The position numbers were made by a program, and so were the translations under genes. This document shows positions 28,167-37,122 of a stretch of DNA of 64,000 nt, piece by piece. The stretch is from DMER64 sp964600385. Its GTDB lineage: Bacteria; Bacteroidota; Bacteroidia; Bacteroidales; UBA932. Below the pieces are notes generated by a model. The model was not told the DNA's origin and did not search any database. It saw only the letters and a list, made by a program, of their open reading frames with translations. Location of the stretch: assembly GCA_964600385.1 (NCBI GenBank), contig CAZRJC010000003.1, positions 1 through 64,000 on the forward strand. Reading direction: 5' to 3'. The stretch's first letter is position 1. Each line of letters starts with the position of its first letter.

Positions 28167-30500
28167 TTATTGGGTTCGTACCGTTCTGGCAGTGAACACG
28201 GGACCTCCGCGATGACCTGTGTGAGGCACGATTTTCACCTGCACGGATTCTTTGCCTTCCAGCAATTCACCAGGGATTTCGTAAGTATAATCCACAAACT
28301 GACCTTTATTGATTGCTGTAATATTTTCGGTGGCAATTAGTTTATCTTCCACCAGAATATCGAAGGTCTTGGACCCGCTGTATCCACCCCAGTATTCAAG
28401 CACTAACGATACCGGCTGGTCTGCGGGCACTTTCATTGTAAAGGCCATCCATCCTCCCCGCTGTACTTCCCGGAACCTTCTTGATTTGAATTCGCCCACA
28501 CTGGCATTTTCGTCCAGGAACTGATGATCGCGCTCGGGTTGCATTTCGCCCAGACGGAATACGTCAATGGTACGCTGCTCCAGGCCGATTTTTCTTTCAC
28601 GCTCATTTTCGTAGGATACCTGCAGGGTTTCCCATTCTTCCTGGTTATACATGTCCCAGTACACCGAGTAGCGTCTGTCTGCCAGTGTGAAGAAAGGCTG
28701 GAGGGTAATGTCTACTGGTTTGCCTGTATTGACCGTACGGAATGTATTGGGCTGACCTTCAACCGGAACCGTCCAGTTGGCAGGATCGGAGTCTTTTGTC
28801 ATGAGCACGGGAACATACATTATATCATTTACGTTAGGATCGTCAACCGGCCCCAGGTTACCGCCCAATACCAGCGGTCCGTAAAGGACTGCCACACGGT
28901 TTCCGTTGTCGGGCATGGCTTCGAGCCTGAGAGTGAAGGGGAACGATACAGTCACCTTATCGCCGCTTTTCCAGGTTCTGTCAATGGCTACAAAACTGCC
29001 GGGCATTTCTCCAAAGATAAATTCTTTTCCGTTCACCTTGATGGCCATGCCTTTCCCGGCCCATTGGGGGTAGCGGACGTTCAGCGTGAAGCGGACCTTT
29101 TTCCCGGTGGTAATGGTAAAAGAAGTACCCTGTTCCTGAGGGTAGCCGGTATTTTGAGTTACCTTGACGCCTTTTTCCTTCCAGTTAAGTTCCGAGGCAA
29201 TGAACTGATTCACATAGAGCGTGTTGTCGTTATGGAAATAAATACTTCCTCCGTATTTGGAATGGTTTTCCATCCCGGTCCCAATGCAGCAGGTAAACCA
29301 TTCGGGATCCTGAAATGCTTTGAAACCGCCCATTTCGAGCGACAGGTTGTACACTACAGTGCCTTCGTGCGGGTGCTGTGAAGAAAGGATATGATTGAAA
29401 AGCGCCCGTTCGTAATAATCGGCCACTCTGGGATCTGCAGACCATTCAAAGAGGTGATCGGAAAGCTTGAGCATGTTGTACACATTGCACGTCTCGGTGG
29501 TACCATCGCTCAAGCGGTCGTTCAGGGTATCCGGAGCCCCGAGGTATTCGTGGTTCCCGTTACCGCCTGTAACGTATGAGTGGTGATTGACCACCCGGTC
29601 CCAGAAAAACTGAGCGGTGAACTTGTCGCTTTCATTGCCGGTCAGTTCATACCTCCGGGCCAGACCTATAATCTTGGGGATCTGTGTATTGGCATGCTTC
29701 CCGGGCAGAATGTCCCTGCCCTGGGACAAAGGATCGAGGATGGCCTTATGGTAGAATACTCCGGCCAGGTCCAGGTACTTTTTATTTCCCGTTTGGGCAT
29801 ACAGTTCGACCAGTGATCCGTTGATCCCGCCGTGCTCGCAATGAAGCATGAGCTGTATCTGTTCATAATTCAGGTCTTTTACCACAGTTGCCAGCCAGTC
29901 TGCAAAACGGACGTTCAGCTCAAGAGCTTTGGGGTTATCGAACGTATGATAAACAAGGAACAAACCATCCATCACTTTTTGTTGTGTATAATAAGGTACC
30001 CAGAGGCCGTTCAGGTCAAAGCCCTGTGAACGGATATTGCCTTTGGCTACCTGTTCTTCCAGAATTTTTTTTCCGTCCGGAAAGGCGCCTATGTAACCTT
30101 CACCGTCGGCCTGCTGGCATTCCCACAATTCATCAACAATATAATTGGCGCGTTTCCGGAATTCTTCGTTTCCGGTAGCCTGGTACATCATGCTGATGGC
30201 AGACAGGTAATGGCCCAGACTGTGACCGGCAATGGTATTGGATTCCCATCCCTGGTAGTGTTCAGCTTTAGGTTTCAGGCCTGCCTCACTTCTGAATTTT
30301 GCCAGGAAACGGTCGGGTTCATAATTCAGCAGGATCTGTTCATTCAGCTTTGTGGCATTCAGGAACGGGCCATCCAGCAGTTTTACATCGCTTATCTCAA
30401 AAGGTTTTGCCTTAAAAGGCACCTCGGTCGCAAGGGCCGGGATCATTACCGCAGAAAGCATAAAGGCGGCAATAAAGGAAACGGATCGTTTGTGTATCAT
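28167..30500 (-). CDS. Glycoside hydrolase family 127 (DUF1680), beta-L-arabinofuranosidase-like
   Basis: 777 residues with a signal peptide (MIHKRSVSFIAAFMLSAVMIPALA). The DUF1680 hallmarks are present: GWESNTIAGHSLGHYLSA near 85-100, TGGNGNHEYLG (candidate acid/base Glu318), TTETCNVYNMLKLS (Glu336, Cys338) and EWFTCCIGTGMENHSK (Cys404-Cys405). In the characterised Bifidobacterium enzyme HypBA1 a zinc is held by a Glu, a Cys and a CC pair, with one of the paired Cys as nucleophile; all are conserved here. The C-terminal 150 residues look like a carbohydrate-binding beta-sandwich. Related family members can differ in sugar specificity. It follows the putative peptidase lipoprotein by 5 bases. 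Confidence 0.9.
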   Translation of the reverse strand: MIHKRSVSFIAAFMLSAVMIPALATEVPFKAKPFEISDVKLLDGPFLNATKLNEQILLNYEPDRFLAKFRSEAGLKPKAEHYQGWESNTIAGHSLGHYLSAISMMYQATGNEEFRKRANYIVDELWECQQADGEGYIGAFPDGKKILEEQVAKGNIRSQGFDLNGLWVPYYTQQKVMDGLFLVYHTFDNPKALELNVRFADWLATVVKDLNYEQIQLMLHCEHGGINGSLVELYAQTGNKKYLDLAGVFYHKAILDPLSQGRDILPGKHANTQIPKIIGLARRYELTGNESDKFTAQFFWDRVVNHHSYVTGGNGNHEYLGAPDTLNDRLSDGTTETCNVYNMLKLSDHLFEWSADPRVADYYERALFNHILSSQHPHEGTVVYNLSLEMGGFKAFQDPEWFTCCIGTGMENHSKYGGSIYFHNDNTLYVNQFIASELNWKEKGVKVTQNTGYPQEQGTSFTITTGKKVRFTLNVRYPQWAGKGMAIKVNGKEFIFGEMPGSFVAIDRTWKSGDKVTVSFPFTLRLEAMPDNGNRVAVLYGPLVLGGNLGPVDDPNVNDIMYVPVLMTKDSDPANWTVPVEGQPNTFRTVNTGKPVDITLQPFFTLADRRYSVYWDMYNQEEWETLQVSYENERERKIGLEQRTIDVFRLGEMQPERDHQFLDENASVGEFKSRRFREVQRGGWMAFTMKVPADQPVSLVLEYWGGYSGSKTFDILVEDKLIATENITAINKGQFVDYTYEIPGELLEGKESVQVKIVPHTGHRGGPVFTARTVRTQ

Positions 30501-30505
30501 AATAT

Positions 30506-31825
30506 TTAATTGATTTTAAACATATAAGGCCATTGCTCCTCGGGGCTCTGTTCCGCATCGGGTCCCCATCGCATTACTATTGGCCAGTGCTCTGTGGGAG
30601 CGCCGCTGACTACCAGCCACAAATATTCAGTGTTTTTTGGTACTTCAAAAGCAAGAGTACCTTCCGGTTCACGTCCCGCATTACTGTATACGCGATTACC
30701 ATTACTCAGGTAAGCTACAAAACCGTAGCGCCAACCGGCCTTGTCTGTGTTTACGGCCGTATAACCGGGAGTGCCGGCAATACCTTTGAACTGAAGGGTT
30801 ACTGTGGTTCCGGCTGGTGGCACTTCCAGTTTGATTCCGTTATACCCGTAATTCTGAGGACAATTAAGCGAATCAACCCGCTGCCATCCGTCACCGGCAT
30901 CTGCAAGCAGGGTTTCATGCTGGTTGGCATAAGGTCTGGCTACTTTTTCTACCCGTTTAAGGTCCCAGGTCATAAAACGGCGTGCCCCCCCGAACATTTC
31001 GTCATTGAACTGTTCCTGGGTCAGGTTATTCATTCGTTTATAAGTGGCTACGGCATCTTCTCCCTGAATGGTGGCGCGGCAAAGATTCCCGAAAAATTCC
31101 TTTCCGTGGAGGTCTGCCCAGTATTCCAAAACATAGGGAGATTGATACATATTCACAGGATGCAGGAACGCGTAATGGGTTTGCTTCAGGTAATCCTTCA
31201 GATGGTAATTTTCAAAGGTCATCCATTCCGGATACACCTGCCAGAGCAGATATTGGGCAGACATTTCAATAATAGCGCCTGAAGGGCCGGTCCCGCTGTC
31301 TATGCCCGACAGATACTGGAAACAATGTCCCATTTCGTGAGCCAGCGCTCCGTAAGGAGGTTTGGATATGCGGGTGGCGTTAGTCCAGAGAATGCCAATC
31401 TTATCATCTGCACCTCCCCCGAAAGCCGTTTCGTCGGGACCGGAAAACACATATACCAGCATTTTATATTTATCTGTAAGCGATGAACCTTTTTGTACTA
31501 ATTTCAAATCGTTTACGTAATATTCATAAAACCGTTCACATTCCTTTAAAGCGAACTCCACATCAAAACGTTTTCGTTCATCGGATACTTTCATGGGATC
31601 GTCTCCGTAATCTTTATGCCAGAACAGGGCAATGTTGTCTGACTCTGCCATGCGCCGGAAGCAATAATCGCTTTCGGTATTGTCATAGTCGTTGTTTTCG
31701 GGTACCATATATACCTCGGCAGGAATATACAACTCCTTTTCAGGCTGAGCGCCGGAAGAACAGGATAAGGCAAGTGTAGCAGCGACGGCCGCTAAAAGAC
31801 AGTTTAAAGGACAATTTTTTTTCAT
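30506..31825 (-). CDS. Putative zinc metallopeptidase-like lipoprotein (DUF6055-like)
   Basis: 439 residues. The signal peptide ends in a lipobox (LALSC, Cys22). GALAHEMGHCFQYLSG contains an HExxH motif (His163/His167) of gluzincin type, with GAIIEMSAQYLLWQ downstream possibly giving the third ligand (Glu). The last 120 residues form a beta-sandwich (GYTAVNTDKAGWRYGFVAYLSNGNRVYS). I think it belongs to the DUF6055 group found in Bacteroides, but this is from memory. It shares an operon with the GH127-like gene, suggesting work on glycoproteins or plant wall material on the cell surface; that is inference. Confidence 0.68.
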   Translation of the reverse strand: MKKNCPLNCLLAAVAATLALSCSSGAQPEKELYIPAEVYMVPENNDYDNTESDYCFRRMAESDNIALFWHKDYGDDPMKVSDERKRFDVEFALKECERFYEYYVNDLKLVQKGSSLTDKYKMLVYVFSGPDETAFGGGADDKIGILWTNATRISKPPYGALAHEMGHCFQYLSGIDSGTGPSGAIIEMSAQYLLWQVYPEWMTFENYHLKDYLKQTHYAFLHPVNMYQSPYVLEYWADLHGKEFFGNLCRATIQGEDAVATYKRMNNLTQEQFNDEMFGGARRFMTWDLKRVEKVARPYANQHETLLADAGDGWQRVDSLNCPQNYGYNGIKLEVPPAGTTVTLQFKGIAGTPGYTAVNTDKAGWRYGFVAYLSNGNRVYSNAGREPEGTLAFEVPKNTEYLWLVVSGAPTEHWPIVMRWGPDAEQSPEEQWPYMFKIN

Positions 31826-31992
31826 CGTTAGAAGTTAACTATTTGTCCGGTAAAATTAGTTCTATAACCTGTGAAGGAATAATTGTTAAGTCTAAATTTC
31901 TGACAATATAGTCCTAAACACAGTTAGAATTCTTTCAATATGTAACTTTCCAATCTATTAATAAATAAAAAAGTAAATCAAATAAAATATTT
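31826..31992. other. AT-rich divergent intergenic stretch, first half
   Basis: This is the first half of a 342-base gap between the putative peptidase lipoprotein gene (minus) and the arginine operon (plus). It is AT-rich with no open frame worth calling. It should hold the minus-strand promoter; TAATTTTA on that strand near 31850 is a weak candidate. The second half of the gap is covered by the following entries. Confidence 0.4.
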
Positions 31993-32022
31993 TTTGTATT
32001 TTACAGGATTACCTTACTTTTG
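31993..32022 (+). promoter_or_regulatory. Predicted promoter of the arginine operon
   Basis: TTTG (31993-31996), an 18-base spacer and TACTTTTG (32015-32022) match the Bacteroidetes consensus TTTG-N19-TAnnTTTG. Transcription would begin about 32028-32030, right at the ATG of the short leader frame and about 138 bases before the first structural gene. Confidence 0.7.
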
Positions 32023-32030
32023 CACACGGA

Positions 32031-32075
32031 ATGAAAAACGGCAAAAATATTCTTCGTGTCCGACTTTGGGCTTAG
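32031..32075 (+). CDS. Possible arginine leader peptide (14 codons)
   Basis: ATG to TAG encodes MKNGKNILRVRLWA. Two Arg codons (CGT, CGA; codons 9 and 11) lie close to the end, and the stop codon is inside the 5' half of the stem-loop at 32068-32109. The frame begins about 8 bases after the -7 box, so it would be translated from an almost leaderless transcript. The position is that of a leader peptide in amino-acid operon attenuation, where ribosome pausing at scarce charged tRNA selects between RNA folds. Only two Arg codons are present, so the case is suggestive, not proven. Confidence 0.45.
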   Translation: MKNGKNILRVRLWA

Positions 32076-32109
32076 GTTGTAACTCGTTGCAGTAACGACC
32101 TGTTTGCCC
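32068..32109 (+). promoter_or_regulatory. Stem-loop in the leader of the arginine operon
   Basis: GGGC (32068-32071) pairs with GCCC (32106-32109), and AGGTTGT (32074-32080) pairs with ACGACCT (32095-32101) with one G-U pair, around a 14-base loop. A competing small hairpin, CGTT (32085-32088) with AACG (32094-32097), would break the inner stem. No U-run follows, so it is not a simple Rho-independent terminator. It could act by Rho-dependent or translational control, or be a protein site. Confidence 0.5.
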
Positions 32110-32167
32110 ACATCCAAATTTTCCCATATATTTCATATTCTAAAAAATTCTTAATTTTTTACAAGCA

Positions 32168-32842
32168 ATGAATGTACGCATTCTTGTTGCAGATGCCTCA
32201 CATACAGGCTATGCAGAACGTATTTGTGAATTAATGTATATTTCCGCCCTGGAGCGTGGAACCGGTATTGCCAAAAGGTCTCCGGAGTATATAGCCGAGA
32301 AGATGATAAGTCAGAAAGCGATTATTGCTCTTCACGGAGACCGCGTGGTGGGTTTCTCTTACATCGAGACCTGGAGTCATAAAGCCTTTGTGGCCAATTC
32401 GGGGCTGGTGGTAGATCACGAGTACCGTCACCTGGGCATTGGTGCGAAGATAAAAAAGAGCATCTTCAATTTATCGCGCGAAAAATACCCCGACGCAAAA
32501 ATATTCGGTATCACTACCGGGGCCGCTGTCATGAAGATCAATTACAAACTGGGCTACCGTCCGGTACCTTTTTCCGAACTGACACAGGACGAGGCATTCT
32601 GGCAAGGTTGCCAGGGGTGCAGGAATTACGATATTCTTCTGCGGAACAACAAGAAAATGTGCCTTTGCACCGGCATGATGTACGACCCGGCCGAGCATAA
32701 ATCCCGCCGGTCCGGAACCGCCAGGCCCGCTGCCGCCGTGCCGGAAAAAGTAGTTGCACATGCCGCTGCCTCAAGCACCAAAACCGTTATCATACGGATA
32801 AAAGAACAACCGGAAACAATAGGAACCTTAATAAAAGAATAA
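32168..32842 (+). CDS. GNAT acyltransferase, probable first enzyme of arginine synthesis (N-acylglutamate synthase)
   Basis: 224 residues. The GNAT acyl-CoA loop is EYRHLGIGAKIK (R87-x2-G-x-G92). A Cys-rich patch (WQGCQGCRNYDILLRNNKKMCLCTGMMYD) lies around 140-175, and the last 45 residues are an Ala/Lys-rich, low-complexity extension. It is the first gene of the arginine operon, 3 bases before argG, and the cluster has no argA or argJ, so it most likely acylates glutamate. Because argF' here is of the succinylornithine type, the donor may be succinyl-CoA rather than acetyl-CoA. That is inference from context. Confidence 0.72.
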   Translation: MNVRILVADASHTGYAERICELMYISALERGTGIAKRSPEYIAEKMISQKAIIALHGDRVVGFSYIETWSHKAFVANSGLVVDHEYRHLGIGAKIKKSIFNLSREKYPDAKIFGITTGAAVMKINYKLGYRPVPFSELTQDEAFWQGCQGCRNYDILLRNNKKMCLCTGMMYDPAEHKSRRSGTARPAAAVPEKVVAHAAASSTKTVIIRIKEQPETIGTLIKE

Positions 32843-32844
32843 TC

Positions 32845-34041
32845 ATGAGCAATAAGATAGTACTCGCCTACAGCGGCGGATTGGACACCTCATTCTGCAT
32901 TCCTTACCTTACAAAAGAAAAAGGCTATGAAGTGCACACCATTCTGGTGAATACCGGTGGCTTTTCTCCCGAAGAGCTCCAGACCGTAGGAGCCAAAGCC
33001 CTTGCACTGGGAGCTGTATCGCACCGGAACGTAGACAAGAGTCAGGAATATTACGACAAATGCATCAGGTACATGCTTTTTGGCAATATTCTCAAGAACA
33101 ACACGTACCCTCTCTCGGTAAGTTCCGAGCGTGCTTTCCAGGCCATGGCCGTTGTACTTTATGCCAAAGAAATTGGTGCGGGGGCTATTGCCCACGGTAG
33201 CACCGGAGCCGGTAACGACCAGATTCGTTTCGATTATTTTGTCGGGGTATTGGCCCCGCAAATGAAAATCGTGGCACCCATCAGGGAACTGAAGATTGCC
33301 CGCCGCGACGAGATAGAATACCTGGCAAAGAACGGATTCGAATACAGCTGGGAAAAAGCGAAGTACTCAATAAACCAGGGCATCTGGGGAACGAGCATCG
33401 GCGGTGTGGAAACACTCAAATCGCTGGGCGAACTTCCCGAAGAGGCATACCCGCACCCGCAGACAAAGAACGGGACCGAGGTCATCACCATTACTTTTGA
33501 AAAAGGCCAGCCGGTAGCGTTGAACGGGAAAAATACGGACCCGCTGAGTCTTATCTTTGCTTTACGTGATATTGCAGCCCCGTACGGCATAGGACGCGAC
33601 GTGCATGTGGGCGATACCATAGTAGGACTGAAAGGCCGTGTAGGATTCGAGGCCGCAGCGCCCATGATCCTCATCAAGGCACACCACCTGCTGGAAAAAC
33701 ATGTCCTCAGCAAATGGCAATTGTACTGGAAAGAACAATTGTCCAACTGGTACGGGATGTTGCTGCACGAAGCCCAGTATCTCGATCCCGTCATGCGCAA
33801 CATAGAAGCCTTCCTGGACGACTCGCAGCACCGCGTATGCGGAACGGTCTCGGTAAGACTGCGCCCCTTCAGCTTCTCTCTCATGGGATGTGAAAGTCCT
33901 TTCGATATGATGAACGCGAAATTCGGGGATTACGGCGAGGGTACCACCGCTTTCTCGGGAGCCGATGTGGAAGGTTTCACCAGGATCCTCTCGCTGCCTA
34001 TAAAAATCATTTACAGTCAGGAAGATGAAAAGCAGAATTAA
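32845..34041 (+). CDS. argG: Argininosuccinate synthase
   Basis: 398 residues, normal length. The ATP pyrophosphatase loop YSGGLDTS is at 9-16. GSTGAGNDQIRFDYF and the segment KYSINQGIWGTSIGG are typical of ArgG. It joins citrulline and aspartate with ATP use in the cytoplasm, the penultimate step of arginine synthesis. Its 3' end overlaps argC by 17 bases, which implies translational coupling. Confidence 0.97.
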   Translation: MSNKIVLAYSGGLDTSFCIPYLTKEKGYEVHTILVNTGGFSPEELQTVGAKALALGAVSHRNVDKSQEYYDKCIRYMLFGNILKNNTYPLSVSSERAFQAMAVVLYAKEIGAGAIAHGSTGAGNDQIRFDYFVGVLAPQMKIVAPIRELKIARRDEIEYLAKNGFEYSWEKAKYSINQGIWGTSIGGVETLKSLGELPEEAYPHPQTKNGTEVITITFEKGQPVALNGKNTDPLSLIFALRDIAAPYGIGRDVHVGDTIVGLKGRVGFEAAAPMILIKAHHLLEKHVLSKWQLYWKEQLSNWYGMLLHEAQYLDPVMRNIEAFLDDSQHRVCGTVSVRLRPFSFSLMGCESPFDMMNAKFGDYGEGTTAFSGADVEGFTRILSLPIKIIYSQEDEKQN

Positions 34042-35032
34042 AGCGGCTATTGCCGGGGGAGCCGGGTATACGGGCGGAGAACTGCTGCGCCTGTTGCTGA
34101 TCCACCCCAACGTCCAACTGGTCTCGGTACTGAGCACCACACAGACCGGACAGCCTCTCTGGGCCGCCCACCGCGATCTGCTGGGCGATACCGCAATGAC
34201 ATTCGACAGCAAGTTGCCCAAAACCGAAATTGACGTATTGTTTCTTTGCCTGGGGCACGGAGCTTCTCAAAAATTTCTTGCCGAAAACGATCTTTCCCTC
34301 GTCAAACATATTGTTGACCTGAGCCAGGATTTCAGGCACCGGAAAAACAGCGTCTGCAACGGCAGGTCCTTCCTGTATGCCTTGCCCGAAGCTTACCCCA
34401 ATGCAGCAGTATATGCCGGGGCCCTGAGGGAAGCCGGCAATGCGGCCAATCCCGGGTGTTTTGCCACGGCCATTCAACTGGCCCTGCTGCCTCTGGCATC
34501 GGCCGGCTTTCTCAAACAGGACGTGCATGTTCACGGTATCACGGGAGCTACAGGTGCCGGCGCCAAACCCACCGAGACAGGCCATTTTGCTTACAGGGAC
34601 AACAACATATCTGTTTATAAAGCTTTTGAACACCAACACCTTACAGAGATAAAAGAGACCCTGGGGACATTGGCCGGAAGTACCCTGCCTCCCATCTATT
34701 TCGTACCTTTGAGGGGTGATTTCACACGCGGCATCCTGACCAGTGCATATACGCCGGTTGACCTGACGGAAGAGGCAGCGGTAGCACTGTATGAAAAATA
34801 TTATGCGGAACATCCTTTTGTACACGTTGTTCCCGGAGCCATAAGCCTCAAAGAGGCAGTAAACACCAACAAGGGGCTGGTTCATGCAGAAAAGCACGGC
34901 AACATGCTCCATATTACCTCGGCCATTGACAACCTGCTTAAAGGCGCCTCCGGCACGGCGGTACAAAATATGAACATCCTTATGGGCCTGGACCAGACAA
35001 CCGGATTGAAACTTAAGCCAACGGCCTATTAA
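34025..35032 (+). CDS. argC: N-acyl-gamma-glutamyl-phosphate reductase
   Basis: 335 residues. The Rossmann motif IAGGAGYTGGELLRLL is at 9-24. The catalytic Cys145 is in ANPGCFATAIQLALLPL, and the later His is in VPLRGDFTRGI. It reduces the acyl-glutamyl phosphate made by ArgB to the semialdehyde with NADPH. In this organism the acyl group is likely succinyl (see argF'). It overlaps argG and ends 10 bases before argD. Confidence 0.96.
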   Translation: MKSRIKAAIAGGAGYTGGELLRLLLIHPNVQLVSVLSTTQTGQPLWAAHRDLLGDTAMTFDSKLPKTEIDVLFLCLGHGASQKFLAENDLSLVKHIVDLSQDFRHRKNSVCNGRSFLYALPEAYPNAAVYAGALREAGNAANPGCFATAIQLALLPLASAGFLKQDVHVHGITGATGAGAKPTETGHFAYRDNNISVYKAFEHQHLTEIKETLGTLAGSTLPPIYFVPLRGDFTRGILTSAYTPVDLTEEAAVALYEKYYAEHPFVHVVPGAISLKEAVNTNKGLVHAEKHGNMLHITSAIDNLLKGASGTAVQNMNILMGLDQTTGLKLKPTAY

Positions 35033-35042
35033 CATTAACATC

Positions 35043-36167
35043 ATGGCACTTTACCCTGTATATCCCTTATGGGACATTGAAGCGGACCACGCACAAGGTT
35101 GCGTGATCACAGACACAAAAGGTCAGGAATACCTCGATCTTTACGGCGGACACGCAGTGATATCCATAGGACACTCCCACCCCGTTTACGTGCAGGCACT
35201 CAACCGGCAACTTTCCAAAATCGGATTCTATTCCAACTCCATAAAGAACAGCCTTCAGGAAACGCTTTCGGAACGGCTGGCCAACATGAGCGGCTACCCC
35301 GGCTACCGCCTCTTTTTATGTAATTCGGGCGCCGAGGCCAATGAAAATGCGGTGAAACTGGCCTCGTTCCAAACCGGACGCGACCGCGTGCTGGCCTTCA
35401 AAAAAGCCTTTCACGGACGCACCTCGGGCTCTGTAGCACTCACAGACAATCCAAAGATCGTGGCACCTTTCAACGCCCATCATGCGGTGGATTTCATTCC
35501 CATGGATGACTTCGGGGCACTGGAGCAGGCTTTTTCCGAAAATTCCTATGCCGCGGCTATCATTGAAGGCATTCAGGGAGTATCGGGCATACACGAGGCC
35601 TCCACAGCCTTTTTCAAAAAGCTGCGCGAACTGTGCACCGCTCACGGCACCTGCCTTATCCTGGACGAGGTGCAATCGGGATACGGACGCACCGGAAGTT
35701 TTTTTGCCCATCAGTACCACGGCATCAAGGCCGATCTCATTACCATGGCAAAAGGCATGGGCAACGGATTCCCCATTGGCGGTGCCCTTATTTCCCCCGA
35801 TTTCAAAGCCTCCTTTGGACAGCTGGGAACCACATTCGGGGGTAACCATCTGGCCTGTACCGCCGCCCTGGCCGTACTGCAGGTTATGGAAGACGAAAAG
35901 CTCATGGACAATGCCCTGCAGGTAGGCTCGTACCTGATTGAGCGTCTTAAAGGCATACAAAAAGGAATAAAAGAAGTACGCGGCCGCGGCCTTATGATTG
36001 GCGTGGAGCTCCATCCCGAATTCCCCGGCAATACCGGTTTGCGAGACCGTCTTCTTTTTGAAAACCATATATTTACTGGAGCTGCAGGACCCAACGTACT
36101 CCGCCTGTTGCCTCCCCTGTGTCTGAACAGGCAACAGGCCGATTTATTAATATCACATCTGGAATAA
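35043..36167 (+). CDS. argD: Acylornithine aminotransferase (PLP enzyme, class III)
   Basis: 374 residues. SGAEANENAVKLA binds the PLP phosphate, LDEVQSGYGRTG holds the ring-nitrogen Asp208 and the Schiff-base Lys237 lies in ITMAKGMGNGFPIGG. It transfers an amino group from glutamate to the acylglutamate semialdehyde, giving acylornithine. It is slightly short at the N-terminus compared with enterobacterial ArgD (about 400) but contains all the core. The next gene begins 1 base after its stop. Confidence 0.95.
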   Translation: MALYPVYPLWDIEADHAQGCVITDTKGQEYLDLYGGHAVISIGHSHPVYVQALNRQLSKIGFYSNSIKNSLQETLSERLANMSGYPGYRLFLCNSGAEANENAVKLASFQTGRDRVLAFKKAFHGRTSGSVALTDNPKIVAPFNAHHAVDFIPMDDFGALEQAFSENSYAAAIIEGIQGVSGIHEASTAFFKKLRELCTAHGTCLILDEVQSGYGRTGSFFAHQYHGIKADLITMAKGMGNGFPIGGALISPDFKASFGQLGTTFGGNHLACTAALAVLQVMEDEKLMDNALQVGSYLIERLKGIQKGIKEVRGRGLMIGVELHPEFPGNTGLRDRLLFENHIFTGAAGPNVLRLLPPLCLNRQQADLLISHLE

Positions 36168-36168
36168 A

Positions 36169-37122
36169 ATGAGACACTTCACCTCAGTAAAAGACATTGG
36201 CCCGCTGGACAAGGCAGTGGCCGAGGCGCTGGAGATCAAAAAAGACCGTTTTGCCTGCGCCGGTTTAGGAAAAAACAAAACCGCACTCCTCATCTTTTTC
36301 AATTCCAGTTTGCGTACCCGGCTCAGCACACAGAAAGCTGCCGAAAACCTGGGCATGAATGTCATTGTGCTGGATATCCAGCAGGGAGCCTGGAATCTCG
36401 AAACCGAACGCGGTGTGGTAATGGACGGAGACAAACCGGAACACTTGCTGGAGGCGATTCCCGTCATGGGATGCTATGCAGACATTATCGGGGTCAGATC
36501 CTTTGCCCGGTTCCAGAGTAAGGAAGACGACTACAACGAAAAGATCCTCAACCAGTTCATAAAGTACTCCGGGAAACCGGTGATAAGCATGGAGGCCGCC
36601 ACACGTCATCCGCTGCAAAGTTTTGCCGATCTCATTACCATAGAAGAGTATAAAAAGAAACCCCGGCCCAAAGTGGTTCTTACCTGGGCACCCCATCCAA
36701 AGGCTCTGCCACAGGCTGTACCCAATTCATTCGCAGAATGGATGGTGGCTGCCGGTTACCAGGTTGTGATCACCCATCCGCGGGGCTATGAACTCGATCC
36801 CTCGTTCACGCAGGGAGCAGAGATCCAGTACAATCAGGAGGAAGCATTCAGGGGAGCCGATTTCATCTATGCCAAAAACTGGGCTGCCTATGCAGATCCC
36901 AACTACGGAAAGATATTGAGCACCGACCGCGCATGGACCGTGGACAGCGCTAAAATGGCACTCACGGACAATGCCTGCTTCATGCACTGCCTTCCGGTAC
37001 GCCGTAATATGATCGTTACCGACCAGGTAATTGAAAGTCCGGCTTCCATAGTCATTCCAGAAGCCGCCAACCGTGAAATATCGGCTCAGGTAGTTATTAA
37101 AAGAATTTTAGAATCACTGTAA
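36169..37122 (+). CDS. argF': N-succinylornithine carbamoyltransferase
   Basis: 317 residues. The carbamoyl-phosphate loop is SSLRTR (46-51), and ATRHPLQSFADL and FMHCLPVRRNM are the other family motifs. Residue 90 is Pro (GDKPEHLLEA). From published work on the Bacteroides fragilis enzyme, Pro90 marks succinylornithine specificity, while Glu at this place marks acetylornithine specificity (Xanthomonas type). The long shared segments (for example DIIGVRSFARF, WAPHPKALPQAVPNSFAEWM) also match the Bacteroides enzyme as I remember it. The 3' end overlaps argB by one base (TAATG). Confidence 0.93.
   Translation: MRHFTSVKDIGPLDKAVAEALEIKKDRFACAGLGKNKTALLIFFNSSLRTRLSTQKAAENLGMNVIVLDIQQGAWNLETERGVVMDGDKPEHLLEAIPVMGCYADIIGVRSFARFQSKEDDYNEKILNQFIKYSGKPVISMEAATRHPLQSFADLITIEEYKKKPRPKVVLTWAPHPKALPQAVPNSFAEWMVAAGYQVVITHPRGYELDPSFTQGAEIQYNQEEAFRGADFIYAKNWAAYADPNYGKILSTDRAWTVDSAKMALTDNACFMHCLPVRRNMIVTDQVIESPASIVIPEAANREISAQVVIKRILESL

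Noticed and set aside
32068..32109. Rho-independent terminator before the arginine operon
   Set aside because: No U-run follows the stem; the sequence after it is CA-rich and then AT-mixed. It is kept only as a leader stem-loop.
34007..35044. 345-codon minus-strand open frame covering argC
   Set aside because: Shadow of argC, whose catalytic motif and operon position are certain; it also overlaps the ends of argG and argD.
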